DNA of 64,000 nucleotides from positions 16,208,001-16,272,000 of the forward strand of contig JAVTVX010000035.1 of assembly GCA_033439265.1 (NCBI GenBank), read 5' to 3'. The position numbers were made by a program, and so were the translations under genes. This document shows positions 33,412-46,829 of this stretch, piece by piece (the stretch's first letter is position 1; every line of letters begins with the position of its first letter). Source of the stretch: Dillenia suffruticosa. Taxonomy: Eukaryota > Streptophyta > Magnoliopsida > Dilleniales > Dilleniaceae. A model generated the notes under the pieces. That model had not been told where the DNA came from and did not search any database. It saw only the letters and a program-made list of their open reading frames with translations.

Positions 33412-36400
33412 TATCATTTATCACAATAAATCATAAAATATATTATAATAAAATAGTGCAATAAATTAAACTTGTGACTTATATATATATATAAAGCACA
33501 ATAAGCTAGTACAACAATGAGAAATGTCAAAAATATACATAAACCCAATGATTCCTTTGTCTCATACAGGAATCCCTCGCAATGGGTTTAGTGAAGGAAT
33601 CAACCACCATGCTATATACAAGTGTACTTAATTGTCACTTCACCCTTCTCGGTGATATCTCTCATAATGTGGTATTTGGTATCAATGTGTTTAGTCTTAC
33701 TGTGATACTTAGGGTCTCAGGTGTGGTCAATGACGACCTGATTTTCTCAATAAATCATCACTGGCCTCCTATTATCTACCATAATCCCTAAATCATTCAG
33801 AAATCTCCAAAACCAAACACTCTCTTAAACTGCTGCTAAGTATCCCACAAGTTCAGCCTTTATCGTAGATAGAAATACATAGGTCACCATCTCAGTCGGC
33901 ATCTAAATACCAAATGCGACACAAATCACCTCCTCCGTAACACAAGGAGAGGTCCGCAGTTCTCTCAAGATATCTCTGAATCCTTCTCACTGCTCTCCAC
34001 GATCCCTTATAAGATTTGATTGATACTTAATCAACAAACTGACTGCAAAACAAATGTCTGGTCATGTACGCAACATTACGTACATTAGGCTACTCACTAC
34101 ACTGATACAAGGGATTCTATAGGGTTGCAATCGTTCTTCTCGAAGCGCTCGAGAACTCCCTTGATGTCATAGGACATATGTCAAGAATTAGACTTTAACC
34201 TTTTAGCGATAAGAATATCTATAGGGTTGTAATCGTTCTTCTCGAAGCGGTCGAGAACTCCCTTGATGTTGGACTCTAGTGAAAGAGCCAACAACTGTCT
34301 CGAGTGATCCCTCTGGATCTTAACTCTAGGAAGAACTGAGTCTCACCTATGTCCATATCAAGACTCGACAATGATCACATCATCGTGGTCATCAGATACT
34401 CTCTGTTATTTCCAGTCAACAAAATGTCATTCACACATAAGGACATGATCATAATAGAATTATGAGAAAGTATAAGGTATATGCAATGATCATCCTCGAT
34501 CATCATGAAACCATGAGTTATCACCTCATCGTGAAATCTCAAATGCCATTGATTGGATTGATGATTAAGGTCGTATGTCAACTTTCAAAGTCAACAGACC
34601 TTTATCTTCCTGATCTATAGGAATAAAGCCAAATGGTTGTTCTTTATAGATCTCATCATCCAAACTCCCACTCAGGAAGGCAATCTCAACATTCATCTGG
34701 TGTCACTCCAGATCCATGTCCGCGGTAATCGCTAAAAGTAAACAAATCGAGTTAATCTCACATTTAGTCTAAGTGTAACCCTTGGTTATCAGACGGGTCT
34801 TATACCTCTTCACCGATCCGTTGGCATTTCTCTTGATTTTGAGAACCTACTTGTTCCCAACGGCCTTACTACCATCAGGTAAATTAACTAAATCCCAGAA
34901 TGATTTTAATCAACTCCTTCTTTCATCCATGGCCTTTAACCAATAGTCCTTCACAAAACCCTCTAGAGCCTCTAGGACCGTTTAAGGTTTCTCATCATCC
35001 TCAAGAGTCACATTAAGTGCTTCTCGCTCAATCGGGAAGCGACGATTAAGTACACGTCCTTGATTACTCTTACGAGGAGGGAAAACCTTTTCACCTCAAG
35101 ATGGATCGCTCCCACTAAAACCAAGATCCTAATGGATTCTAAGATCCCATCGTTGGGATCAGCTAAGCCACTAGGCTCACCCATCTCATATAAGGTAAAG
35201 TCCTAATCGATTTCACTTCTCATAGCAAAATCATTTTCAAGAAACTCGACATCATGAGACTCAATCTCGATAGTGTCATCTGTATGCTCACCCAGAACAC
35301 ATTTCCCTTGGAGTGTTCTGAGTATCTCATAGAGATACAACTCTTTTCTCACAAGCCTAACTCGCTATGTGGATGCGAAAAACTATAAACATACGCGGTA
35401 CAACCTCATAATCTCAAGTGGTTAAGGTCAGGCTACCTCCCTGTCCAAAACTCATATGGGGTACTGATTGCAGACTTCGATAGAAAACAATTGAGGATTT
35501 AGGCTGCAACCAATTACGCATCTCCCCAATGGAAAACGAGCATATTGGCATGCGTCATCATTGACCTCACATCTCAAACAAAGTCATATTCCTCTCTCTG
35601 TTATGCTACTCCATTGAGTAGCAAAAATAGTCAATTATCTCGTAATACCCTTCTCGAAACATAACTTTTCAGACAAATACTCACTCCCTCTATCGGTTCT
35701 GAGAGTCTCAACTTTCAAGTCTAACTGATTCTAAAGCTCGCTAATAAACCTCCAGAAGTATCTCAATGCCTCAAAATTGTGCGAAATCAAATATACGCAA
35801 TCGAAACGCGTATAATTGTCTATGAACATAATAGAGTACCTAACTCCATTTCAGGTTCTCAAGTTCATAAAGCCACAGATGTCGGAGTGAACCGACTATA
35901 ATAGAGTCTCAACCCTCATTGCATTGTCAAATGGCTTTCTTGTAACTTTGCCATCTAGGCAAAACTAGTTAACGGACCCTACAGACCACTCACTGCTAAC
36001 CGATTCATCCTCTCTCACGTTAGAAGGATAACAAGAAATATCATTAGAAGGATTCACTTTCATTGCATATAGTCTCTCATGAACTATACCAGAACCAATC
36101 AAAGAACTGTCGTATTGAATATGTTTATAGTTTTTCGCATCCACGTAACTCCAACTTGCAAATGCCATTACCTTTGTTGTCGACAAAATGGTTATTCCCC
36201 ACGTAAATTCTTCTACTTGAGGACTCACTAGGTGGAACTATATTTGAGCGCTCCTGTCTTGAGTTACGCGGTCAATAGCTCATGAGTCTACAATCGACGA
36301 AAGAGAGAAATCAGTGAGCATCTCAAACCACGTAAAGAAGAAAGAGATAATTTCTGCTTATCACACTTACAAGCGAAATGATTACATCTACTACAGATAT

Positions 36401-37439
36401 AGCACTACACCTTGGTCTTATCCAACTCCTTCTTTTTGCGCTTTAATACTTTGTTGTCAATTTTCTCGAATAGTTTCTTCTTACCTAAACTTTGAGTCTA
36501 TTACTCATGCATATGTCATTTGCGGTCGGTGCCACAGAAGTCTTTACTCAACTCCACTGGATAAGCATGACCCGAGTATGGCCTACTCGCCTCCAGATGC
36601 TCCTACTCGAGCTCACTGTGTGTTTATTCATATTAGCAAAAGTATGAATACTTTCATCGAATGTGAAATAGTTTTTCATAGTTTCCTATGAATCAAGTAA
36701 AGACTAGATCACATACGGTACTTGAAAACACATCCGAAATAGGCTCGTTCACATTCTCCGACTCGAAGATCATACTTGACATTTTCATTAAATGTTGTAT
36801 TATCGTATGATTAACCATTTTCTTATAAGTTACTAAACTTATAAGTCAGTATCCTCGTCTCTAGATCTGTAAGAGCACCACAATGCTCTTTATAGGGCGA
36901 GCCAAACTGACAAGGTCGTAGGATATTGCTCATAGACCGCGATAACATCATCGTGCATAATGTTCAGGGGGATTGCCCTAACTCGGCCATCCTTCCTCTT
37001 CCATGCATGTAATGTCTCCAAATCCCGTCTCTCTGAGGAGTGGTACCCTCCCCGACGTCTACCATCTCATGCCTTAGAATTTCAATTAGATCTTGCTCCT
37101 CGGGGATAAACTGAATCTATTGGTGAAAAATCTTGTAATTATCACCATTCAGTTTTATTCCCCTTGCAAAGATCTAATACGACAATCTTTAAAATAGTCT
37201 TAGAGACTTTAGTGACTTATCGATATTTATTCTCACATTTTGTAGACCCTACGAATCATCAAAACCAAAATGGCTTGAGTACAGACCCCAAGACGAGCGT
37301 ATGAGTCAATGGACACCATACACCACAATCTGGGATTGCATCTCACTGTTCAGACTAGAATTCGATACACAAAAATCCATAAAAAATTCACATTTCTTGC
37401 ATAAAACCCTCAAAATTTGGAGAAATTCCATTTTTGGGC

Positions 37440-37700
37440 AACCCTACTCACCGTCGAGAGGGTCCATGCGCCGCCACACACCAACGGCGCGTCCCTATGC
37501 GCCTGTATATGCCGGGGAAAGCCATAAGCGCATCCCAGACGCATAGCGCATCCCAGATGCGCAGCGAGTCCAGCACGCGCACTCTGCGCACTCTGCGCAT
37601 CGGCGCACGCGCCAGATGAGCAGGGCATGGGGCTACGTGCCTACACGCGTGCAACCCACCCGCCTGGTGGGGTTTCGGGTCCTAGCGCGGTCGAAACCCT
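37440..37700. repeat. GC-rich block in the leader of copia C
   Basis: Repeated GCGCATC/GATGCGC-like units, much richer in GC than the surroundings. Overlapping long frames on both strands are low-complexity artefacts. A comparable GC-rich patch lies in the leader of copia A. Confidence 0.6.
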
Positions 37701-38087
37701 TCACGGGTCAGGGTCTGGATTCGGGTCAAAACCGACCCGGACCGGACTCCTAGAGCTCACACGCCTCTTTACGCATGAGATCCATGCGCCTGCAATCCTT
37801 GTTGTCACGCTCGTCCCCCGTACGTGTACTGCACGCGCCTGCGAGTTTGGAGCCTTTCTTCTCTCCCCGATTTCTGTACAACCGGGTCTTTCGACAAGGT
37901 TGCCGAAATCCTCCATTTCCTGCCATATTTCCAATGGATTTCAACTGGAAAATTTAATTCGAACCTCCTTCAATCATCCTAGCTCGATTTTATGAAGGAT
38001 TAATGCTCAAACCGGTTGAATTGAACACCCAAAGTCATAGCCCTCGTGGCCAATTTCAAAAATCCCAGTTTCTGACAACGGCAATGC

Positions 38088-38118
<31 letters not shown>

Positions 38119-38442
38119 CAAAACGCAAATCAGAACACGTAGAACACATATATGCCATTTGTTTATATCAATTCGTTCTTAAACTCGACAGATCCAAGAT
38201 CTAAAGGTCCGGTCAATATTTGGGCCGAAAATTTTAACCTCGATTTTCATGGCCCTATTGTGCTAAAAAATTCAATAAAAAAATGTATTTGTAATCTACG
38301 GATCATGGGCAACACAGTGGTGTTCTCGGATTCACGAAACTCATCTGTGATCCAAACTATAAATTTTATGCCCTATATTTTTTATACCTAAAAATCATTC
38401 CAAAAATATTTTTAATTAATCCAACAATTGTTTTGATACCTA

Positions 38443-38968
38443 TCTTGGAGTTTTAGGATTCTCATGCGAAGCGGAAGCATACAATAATTTTTGAAAAAAT
38501 AAAATGGATCTGGTATAGGGTATCTTAATATGTAGAATCTTCAAAATCAACCAAACGGCATGTTCCTCGATCGGATCTCGTGGCCGAAATGGTGATCACG
38601 AGGTTAATCGAATCACCATCACAGTATCACAATGCCGCAACCCTCAGTCTGATAATCTTAACGGTGGGAGAAATTTTCCTACGCGAAAATTTCTCCAACC
38701 TCATTTTTATTCTCACTCTAGAGAATATGTATTTTTCTCTCTCAAAGAAAAATAATCTCTCAAAAATTGATTCACACCAAGTCACTTTTTTTCTCAAAAG
38801 TGCTTGAAGGACAAATACTGTTCATGTTCTTAGTAACTCACCCGAATGAGACTAATTAGAGAGAGATTAACCTGGGAGTTATTGTCGGTTATCACATCAA
38901 ATAATAGGAGTTATGAAAAGTTATCCCATACCTTCCTAAATGCCCGACGATGGACATAAACAAACCAA
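38443..38968 (-). repeat. 5' LTR of copia C (partial)
   Basis: It aligns with the first part of the 31879 LTR and stops at ACAAACCAAT. Unrelated DNA follows. A TA microsatellite (about 38090-38119) lies in the leader just inside. Confidence 0.8.
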
Positions 38969-40034
38969 TCAAAAAATAAATCTAACTCCACACAAATTAT
39001 TAATTTCTGAATGATTATTTTAATTTAATAAGTAACACACCTGAGAGCTAGGTTAAACCTGAGAGCCAGAACGGCCCAACCGCATAAACGGATGCATTTT
39101 ACAACCAAAATAAATAAATAAACGGATGCATTTGGCCATATCTTGTGTAGGTCTGTCTTAATGGGGTACCCCTTAATAGGTTTGTGGGATTTTCATCAAG
39201 AAAATTTTAAAAAAAAAATCATGAAAATATGTTTGGGTTCTTTTTTCACCTGCCCAAGATAATGATTTAATTGATATAGAGTTAATTTGATTTTGAAATA
39301 ACTAAATAAGCATTTTCAACAAAATTTCTCCAACTCTGCATGCATTTAACAAAAAGACTGCCTCTACCAAAAACAAAAAAAAAAAAAACAAAAAGACTGA
39401 GATTAAATAAATCAATAAAAGAATATACTCATCAGCCCCAAATCCGTCTACCGAAGGAGGGAGAAGAATAAGCTAGAGATGGGTCCAAAAGACCCCCCCA
39501 AAATCCCTAAATAAATCATAACTCTTGATGACATGGTTCAGTCAATCAAGATGCATGATCCAATACCATCCTTTATAAGATGAATTTATAATCTTCTTTT
39601 TTATCTACTAATGTTAACCAAAATTATATTTCAATTAATCTGATTGAAACGTTTACAGAAACTTTATTTAGAGAGTGATTTTATTAACAAATGCTTTTCT
39701 ATTCCCAAATTTCGAATTCAAAATTTTATTAAATGACCTAACACTCTATCCTACTAAACTATCAATCTATGAAATTCATAATCTAATGTATCACCAAGAC
39801 ATTTTTGGACTTCAAATGCATTAGATGTCTGAATTCTCTTGAAAATACATATTCACCAAACAAAAATCAAGTTTCCCATGCTCATCTGCATATTCAAGAA
39901 GATTATGAAACCAACTACTAGGTGATCCTTTTTTATTTCATTTGGTAGAAAAAGTCAATTTTCTAGGAGCTCTCTCCTTTCTTACTATCATCAACAATGT
40001 GGAGGAAAAAAAAACAAAAACCCAAAAAAGGATT
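38969..40034. other. Spacer between copia C and the gypsy element
   Basis: AT-rich DNA with short direct repeats (AAACGGATGCATTT at about 39097 and 39120) and A runs. No gene was recognised. Confidence 0.6.
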
Positions 40035-40737
40035 TGTTGGAGGTGGGTCTTACACCACAGATGATGACTCTAGTGACTTGAATGGGATGACGGGTCGTTA
40101 GATAATTTTGATCGATGGGACCTAACAAAGACCATTGGAGGGTACTCCGATAAGAAGACTCCGATACTCAAATCAAAGAATAGTTTTCAAAAAGAGAAAC
40201 AGACTAAAAGATAGCTCTATCATGCCATTGTGTTATGTATAAGTTCAAAGAACGTATATGGTCGATTGGTTTAATGATATATATGTAGTCTCCGTATGTG
40301 ATTTTCATATGTATTCGAAATGTTAAAACTCTAGTTTCCTTATAAAAATATCCCGAGATTACATGGATCATAACGAAGGATTCCCAAATATTTAAAATAC
40401 TATTACTCAAGAAAATTCAAATCACCAAAAGATTTGTTCCTTATTGATAGCAATCAAAGGTTTTCTTCCCGATTATGAGTGGTTGCATCTACGATTTAAG
40501 GGAAAGTGAATATTGCTTTTAGCCAAATAGTGATACCGAGTATCGAAAAGATGTGGAAACCGACCAGCTGACAATCGAGAAGGATCTGACCGGTAAGCAC
40601 CGAAAGGGTGGGCTATGCCTACCTATCTGGGATACAAATCATGTATTGATAACACGTTTTGGTACGTTATGACCATGGCTTTGGGTTCAGAGAGCCTTAA
40701 GTCTTTCGATAATAGGTCTTTAAACCATATTCCATCA
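40035..40737 (-). repeat. 3' LTR of the Tat-type element, about 0.70 kb
   Basis: It starts TGTTGGAGGTGGGTCTTAC and ends ATTCCATCA. It is followed by CTTGCCCTC, whose complement is a plausible polypurine tract. It matches 46298-46820 plus 52046-52246. Confidence 0.82.
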
Positions 40738-41020
40738 CTTGCCCTCAAATCCTAATGTCGTTCCATAGGTAGGGACTCAAGAGTAGCGTTAAATAGACAA
40801 AAATTCAAAAAGATGTTAGTGCGGAGCACTAAATGCGACATGTACTATTTCGATCTCCACGAATCGTCTTCAATACACTTTATAAGATATGGCATCTAAT
40901 TGGTCCGTGTACTTTCGTGTCTTTTTTTTTATAGTTTTAACTTTCACACAAAAAGACAATTCGCAAGTCAATCCTTTTGAAATTTGCAAGCAATACTCAG
41001 AGAGAAAGAATTAGACAAAA

Positions 41021-43150
41021 ATGGCTATGGGTTCATTGTTGCAAACTCATTCGGGCATCAACGACATTAAGTGTTTCATGACAAAAGATGAATGACAAGA
41101 CGTCTATAATAACTTGTTGTTAGGGGACAATTACATCCTTTGGTCGGCTACTGATAAAGATAAGGCCAACAGGACATCGAAAAGCCATATTCCTATGTAT
41201 AAACAATGCATCAAGTATGGCTTGAAGGTGCCATATACAAGCAATATCACTTGAGTTTTGCTCCATTGGAACATCATTCCACCGATGTTGATTCCCAATG
41301 TCTGGCACTTAGTGATTGCTGTGATGTCATTGATGAGTTTCTGCTACCTCTGCTTTGATTTTGAGATATTGGCTTCTATCTTTTCCCTCAAGAGGTACTA
41401 CTGTAAAGACACTATAGAAGGTTAGTATTACTTGTAGATCAGGCTAGAATGGGGCTGGAAGTTCTTGCACAAGGAGATCATCAATAAGAGTTGGATGTAC
41501 GAGTACTTCTTCATAGAGTTTCGAAAGCCAATGAGGAGTTATTTCTTGCATTAAAGACTTCTGAACCTTCTTGTTATTCAAGATTCATCCATTCCATCAG
41601 TGGTTTCTATGCTATCAACTAGAGGCACATTTGGGTTGAGACCGCTCTAAACGATGAGATGTTGTCGCTAGCGAGTCTACTGTTGGGGGAGAAGAGAAAG
41701 ATTGAAAGGCCCCTTTTAGTAAAAAAAAAGCAAGAAACTTGTGGACGTCCTCATTTCTCTTGAGGAGGAGGATCTCACGAAGACTACTACCGACAAGGAG
41801 ATGAGGCCAAGGTTGAAAAAGAGGCTACAGAAGCAGAGAGTATGTCTAATATGGGTGCCAATACTATTTTCGTCTTATCCCTAGTATGAAAGAAAAGAAG
41901 AGTTTAGCCGTCAAGCTCATCGGGCAAGGTCATGAGAGGGAACAGAGTGTAGGGACCTCGGGTATACTAAGGGCTGTTGGGACTGAGGACTTCAAGTCCG
42001 AAGCTCAAAGAAATGCAGAGGTTTAGGTAAAGTGCCCAAGAGGCGTCGGGGCAGACAATGAGGAGGTCAAGGAGAGAGAGGATGAAGGAAACAAAGGAGA
42101 AGGAGATGAGAAGATTGAGGGTCGTTTCCCCAAGGACCCTGAGGAGGGAAGAGAGGGAGAAGGTGCCGCGGACCTTGAGGGTGTTCCTCCAAGGACGACT
42201 GAGGAACCTAACGCAAGGCATTATTCTACTGTTCCTTTGATACCAAGCAAACAAAGGACAACAGGGAGGTTTGCTCTTTCTCCTTTCATTCCTATCTTGT
42301 TTTTCGATAGTCGAAGGGGACAAAGGGAATGTGGAACTATAACAATTAGTATGGGCGACTGTTGTTATAGTTGTATCGATCACAGCGAGGCGAGAAAGAT
42401 AGTGGAACAAGTAGATTTTTATCGTTTTGATTTAGAGTTGAATAACATGTCTCTTAAGTAGGGCGATGAGGCTATTATATCCTTGGAGCTTACGGTATGA
42501 CTGCCTTGGAATATAATTTGTTTGTGCCTCTAGTTTTCATATGTGACCTTTCTCGTTTCGTGCAGATTATCATCTTGGCGGAGTTTCAAAGGCTAAGGAG
42601 AGAGCAAATGATATACCATCTGAGGCACCAAGCAGACAAGTGGGTACGGAGGAATCTTGGTTGCAGGATACTCTATCGTAGGGGAAGAGGGAGATTGAGG
42701 AGAAAAGGGGATCTGTGGCCACTTAGAATGCTCGAAACGAGGAGAAAGAGCTCTAAAAGCTGAGCTAAATGAAGCACTCCAATGGTATGAGGTAGCCTCC
42801 AAGAGATGCGAAAAGCTGGAGATAGAGGCCAAGGTGTTGAGGCACACTTGCAAGCCACGGAGAAACTGGCTGAGGTGTGCGACTGAACACTGAAGGCTGT
42901 TGAGAGGAGGATAGTTGAACTGGGGGAAACTATTGCGAGAACTATCAATCAACATATACATGCTCGATGTAAGTGGAGCGAGAACCTTCAGTATGCCAAG
43001 GAGATTATTTGTCGGGGCATGGTTGTCGGGTGCTATCCCCCTTAGACATCGAGATTGCCAACTTTGAAGTACCCAATCCTGAACTTGCACTCATTCCTGT
43101 CAACAAGGTTCCTCTGGAAGCAACGGACAAAAATGTAGTAGTCGACGCTC
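41021..43150 (+). pseudogene. Antisense extra reading frame of the Tat-type element (PF04195-like)
   Basis: On the + strand, opposite to gag, the region starts MAMGSLLQTHSG and includes a segment like IPPMLIPNVWHLVIAVMSL, resembling the plant 'putative gypsy type transposon' family (PF04195). Further on, about 42580-43000, the sequence is rich in Glu, Lys, Ala and Leu in a heptad-like pattern, as in the C-terminal coiled coil of such proteins. Extra antisense frames are known in Tat-lineage elements; their function is unknown. The frame is decayed and is treated as part of the fossil. Confidence 0.55.
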
Positions 43151-43814
43151 AAGCCAACTTGGGTCCTAAACTCTTCCTTCTTTTACCCTCCTTGATTGTG
43201 ATCTCTATTCTCTTTTGACTTAGTTTTTCTTTGTACGCTTCTAACGCGAAAGAATTAATGAAAATGTTTGGTTGTTTCATCATAAGCAAGCATTTAGAAC
43301 TTCATGTCGATAGTATGTTTCATTACGTATAGCGAATAGAGTACTATCAAAGAGATGTCCTTAGTCGGCGGTTCATTCATTCGAGAAAGTATAGATCATG
43401 TCTGCCTGCCTGGGAGATATATCGCTTGTTAACAGCACGTTCGTTTGATAGAGTAGGCCGCGCCTACCCAACAGGGAGATATATCCCTTGTTGACAACAT
43501 GTTCGTTCAATAGAGTGGGTCGTGTTTATCCAACAACAAGATATATCCCTTATTGATGGCATGTTCGTTCAATGAAGTGGGTCATATCTATCCAATGAGG
43601 AGATACATTTCTTGTTGATGACACATTCCTTTGATAGAATGTGCTCGGTGACATATGCTTGGTGTGATTAATTCATTCCAAAAGGTTAATAAAACAAGTC
43701 ATTACGAATAAGGTAATCATAGTGTAACCAATAGAACAAGTAGTAAGACTAGGTACCATAAGATATTCAGCTAGTAATTTTATGGAGGTAAACGTAATAA
43801 AAAGAGGTTCAAGA

Positions 43815-44126
43815 TTACTTAAGAGATTGCGCTAGGGATTTCGGATCATAAGACAACATTTCAATGCTGGTTGAGGTTCTGAACTTGACTTTCATATACT
43901 TTGTACTCAGCAGTGCCTCCAAGGCATTCAATCTAGGTTGACCTAGGATGACATTATAAAGTGAGGAAAATTTGACCTCATTGAATATTGTTGTAACTAT
44001 TGCATAATTGGGGCGAAGTCCTAAGGGGGAAAGGAGGTGAAATCGTGCCTTTAGAATATATCCATTTGCCTGAAAATCCTTTGATTGGTCCAGCTGAGGC
44101 TGTAGGTGCACTTGAGTGAAACCCAT
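43815..44126 (-). pseudogene. Protease-region remnant of the Tat-type element
   Basis: The 103-codon frame contains FNEVKFSSLYNVILGQPRLN followed by LEALLSTKYMKVKF. This matches the conserved block YNxILGRPxLNxLxAxxSTYHLxxKF downstream of the retropepsin core in Tat-type gag-pro polyproteins. Confidence 0.8.
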
Positions 44127-44879
44127 CTACTGAAAAGTATTCCAATAGAGGAGGTTACAGCCAACTCCTAATCCATGAAAATTCTCCTCACTTTAAATTG
44201 TCGGATCTTTGCAGTGATGACAAGAGAATTATGTCGTTCCAGATCGACTCCTACCAGATTATCGTCGCTAAAACTGATCATTTGTCTTTTCTTCATTAGC
44301 TACTTCTCGGTATGTGTGGCAAGGACTTCTTTGAACGTGGAGCCTAATGGTTTGGCCTTGTGAAAAATTGAGGCCATTAAGATGTGAGTCAGAAGATAAA
44401 GGTCCAAAGGATTGTATTCACTCTATACTTGGAGAATTACTCCATCTGGTCGATTGTAAGCGTCCCTTGGAATTGGGTACTTGCCTTGCTCACTCCCTCG
44501 CGTCATAGTGTGTAAGCCCTAAGAAGAAAGGTCTTCCCTCTCTACACTTATAAATCTTTGGAGCCGACCATTTCAAACGAGAAACTCGAGTTCATCCTTA
44601 AGCTTCTTGCATTCATCAATCAGATGACTATAATCTTGGCGAAAGCGACAATATCATATCTTGTCCTTTTTTAAATCGTCTTCCGTCAAGTGAGGGGACC
44701 ACCTGACATAGGGTTTGCTCCAAATCTAAAGCAGAACTTGACTTGGTGTCTCATTCAGAAGACTATAACTCATGAATTTTCGTTGTTGAGGAGGTCCTTG
44801 TCAAGCCCTCTTAAATGAGGACCGTCAAAGTGATTGGCTGTGTTTGTTTATAGTTGGTCAATTTCACGCGAGCGTAAAA

Positions 44880-45436
44880 CTCCTGGATAATAGACAGGGG
44901 ATTCTTCGTGATGGATGTCTTCATTCCTGATGGTCATAACCCGACGAGTAATGCTGCTAATACAATGGAATGGTTTAAACCCAAAACCTTTATCATCTCA
45001 GATTTAAATTTGTCGAGTCAGCCTCTAAGTGGCTTGTCATCTCTCTGTCGCATCGTCATCTCTCTGTCACAACGAGAGGAGAGATTTACATTTCCTCTTG
45101 GCCCCCTACTAATCACGAAGTGCGTCTCAAACTACTACCAAATTTGAGAGAAATTCTTGATACTGAATGAAGGAAGTGAATTGAATCGTGTCAACGTATT
45201 GCCCTGAAAGTACCTGCACATAGCCATGTTTGCATGTCTCTTAAGACCATTACAATCATGAAGCAAACTACATGGTCTTGAGGATTGGTGGTACTGTTAT
45301 ACCTCTCTATAGGAGGGAGAAGCATATCATGAGGTATCAGTTTTGTAAACACTTTGGAGTCGAATGGTAAGAGACAGATAACATATTGAGCAAGTTCATC
45401 TTTTCTCACATTAGCGCGTCTATGTTCGTCTGTCAC
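44880..45436 (-). pseudogene. Gag remnant of the Tat-type element
   Basis: The 81-codon frame at 45191-45436 has MLLPPIERYNSTTNPQDHV, matching the gag core 'PPxIxxYDGTTDPxDHV' of plant Tat elements. Similar decayed sequence continues to lower coordinates. Confidence 0.78.
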
Positions 45437-45501
45437 GAGCTCTTCGACTTATTTTCTCATATCATCAAGGTCAAATCTAGAAGTCACCAAACGTTCTCGG
45501 T

Positions 45502-45882
45502 GGGCTTTAAGCTCGTATTCGAGTCAAACCAAGCCCGAGTATCCCTCAATTTCAACTCAAACTCGAATTTTTTAATGGTACTCGAATTTGACGAATAGTA
45601 AATAATATGATTTGAACTCGCATTCAAATTTGATGAGTAATTTGTATATATAAATTATATATTCTATTTAATTTAAATTTTATATTATAATAATATATAA
45701 ATATATATAATATATATTAATATTTGTTATCGAGATACTCGATTAGTTTTCGAGTTTAAAATTCTATTAGTCGAACTCGACTCAATTATATTATGAATTC
45801 AACTCGAATTCGTTCAAAATCGAGTCGAGTCAAACCATTGGCCGAGCTGATTGAACTTGACTCGGTTTATATAACAGCCCTA
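45502..45882. mobile_element. Candidate hAT-type MITE inside the Tat-type element
   Basis: A 381-bp AT-rich block bounded by TGGGCTTTAAG at the left and the inverse of TAGGGCTGTTATA at the right. Both subterminal regions carry CGAGTCAA/TTGACTCG and ACTCGAAT units. No clean 8-bp target duplication was seen, so boundaries are tentative. Confidence 0.5.
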
Positions 45883-46297
45883 CTCGAGCCTTCGTGACCG
45901 CATGTGACCTAACCCATGGGAGGAAGATTATACCTCTAGTCTAGGGGAGCGACTAAGCTTTTCTAATTGTTTGCTCATCCCCTATAATTTGGATTTGAGT
46001 CTTTCCATCTCGAGTTGTATGGCACTTTCCAAAAAGGAAAGAGCGAGGGGTGGGGCCAATTGGTTTTGGTGGACGATCGGCGGTTGGGCCTCGGTTGGGT
46101 TGGCAATGGTTGGAACCTCAGTAAGGCTGTTTGGCACTGCAGGTTAGACGGTGTTCGTTGGGGTAGCAGTATACCCTTCCATTGCGGATGTGGTTGTGGA
46201 AGTAGTTTTGATTTTTCTCTTGGGAGACATGGGGGGAACAGGTCAAGGAATAAGTTTTTTTATTTTTTTTAGTTTGTTCCCACAGACGGTGTCAATC

Positions 46298-46821
46298 TAT
46301 TGAAGGTGGGTCTTACTCCATAGATGATAACTCTATTAATTGGAATGGGATGACAGGCCATCGAATAATCTTGATCGATGGAATCTGCAAAAGACCACCA
46401 GAGGGTGCTCGATGGAAAAAATTTTCACGCTCAAATCAGAGAGCAGTTTTCGAAAAAAGAAACAAAGTGAAAGAGGGTTTTGTTATGTCGTTGTGCACTA
46501 TATGTAAGTTCAAAGATCATACTCGATCGGTTGATTTAATGATGTATATATAGTCCCGTGTGTGAATTTCATAGGCATTAAAACTCTAATTTTCTTATAA
46601 AAATATTTGAAAATTACAGGAATTATAGTGAAAGATTTTCAAAATTTTAAAATACTATTATGATTACAAGGATTATAGTGAAGGATTCTCAAATATTTAA
46701 AATACTATTACTCAAGAAAATTCATATCACCAAAAGATTTTTTTCCTTATTAACGGTAGTCAAAGGTTTTCTTCCAAATTACAGGAGGCTGTCTATGCAA
46801 TTTAAGGAAAAGTGAATATTT
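46298..46821 (-). repeat. 5' LTR of the Tat-type element, part 1
   Basis: It aligns with 40035-40530, then is interrupted by the T-run that is the poly-A tail of the LINE on the - strand. The matching sequence resumes at about 52046. An internal repeat of GGATTATAGTGAAGGATT-like sequence (about 46617-46700) is specific to this copy. Confidence 0.82.
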
Positions 46822-46829
46822 TTTTTGAT

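Larger units (their letters stand above)
31879..38968 (-). mobile_element. Ty1/copia retrotransposon fossil C
   Basis: Read on the - strand: partial 5' LTR (38443-38968), primer-binding site (AGGTATCAAAAC-like, about 38429-38441), leader with a GC-rich repeat block (about 37440-37700), gag (about 36300-37260), integrase (about 35400-36240), reverse transcriptase (about 34370-34900, with a CVNDILL remnant of the YVDDILL motif), RNase H (about 33550-34100), then a 3' LTR (31879-33411). It has many disruptions. The comparable LTR parts differ by roughly one base in seven by eye, so it is far older than the 1-6133 element. Confidence 0.87.

Noticed and set aside
37301-37995. Several frames of 60-122 codons on both strands
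   Set aside because: GC-rich repetitive leader of copia C; no domain recognised and overlapping phases.
38090-38119. (TA)n run as a regulatory element
   Set aside because: Simple microsatellite in a fossil leader.
41967-43090. Long - strand frames of 147 and 165 codons
   Set aside because: They lie opposite the Tat-element extra frame, have no recognised domain and look like shadows.
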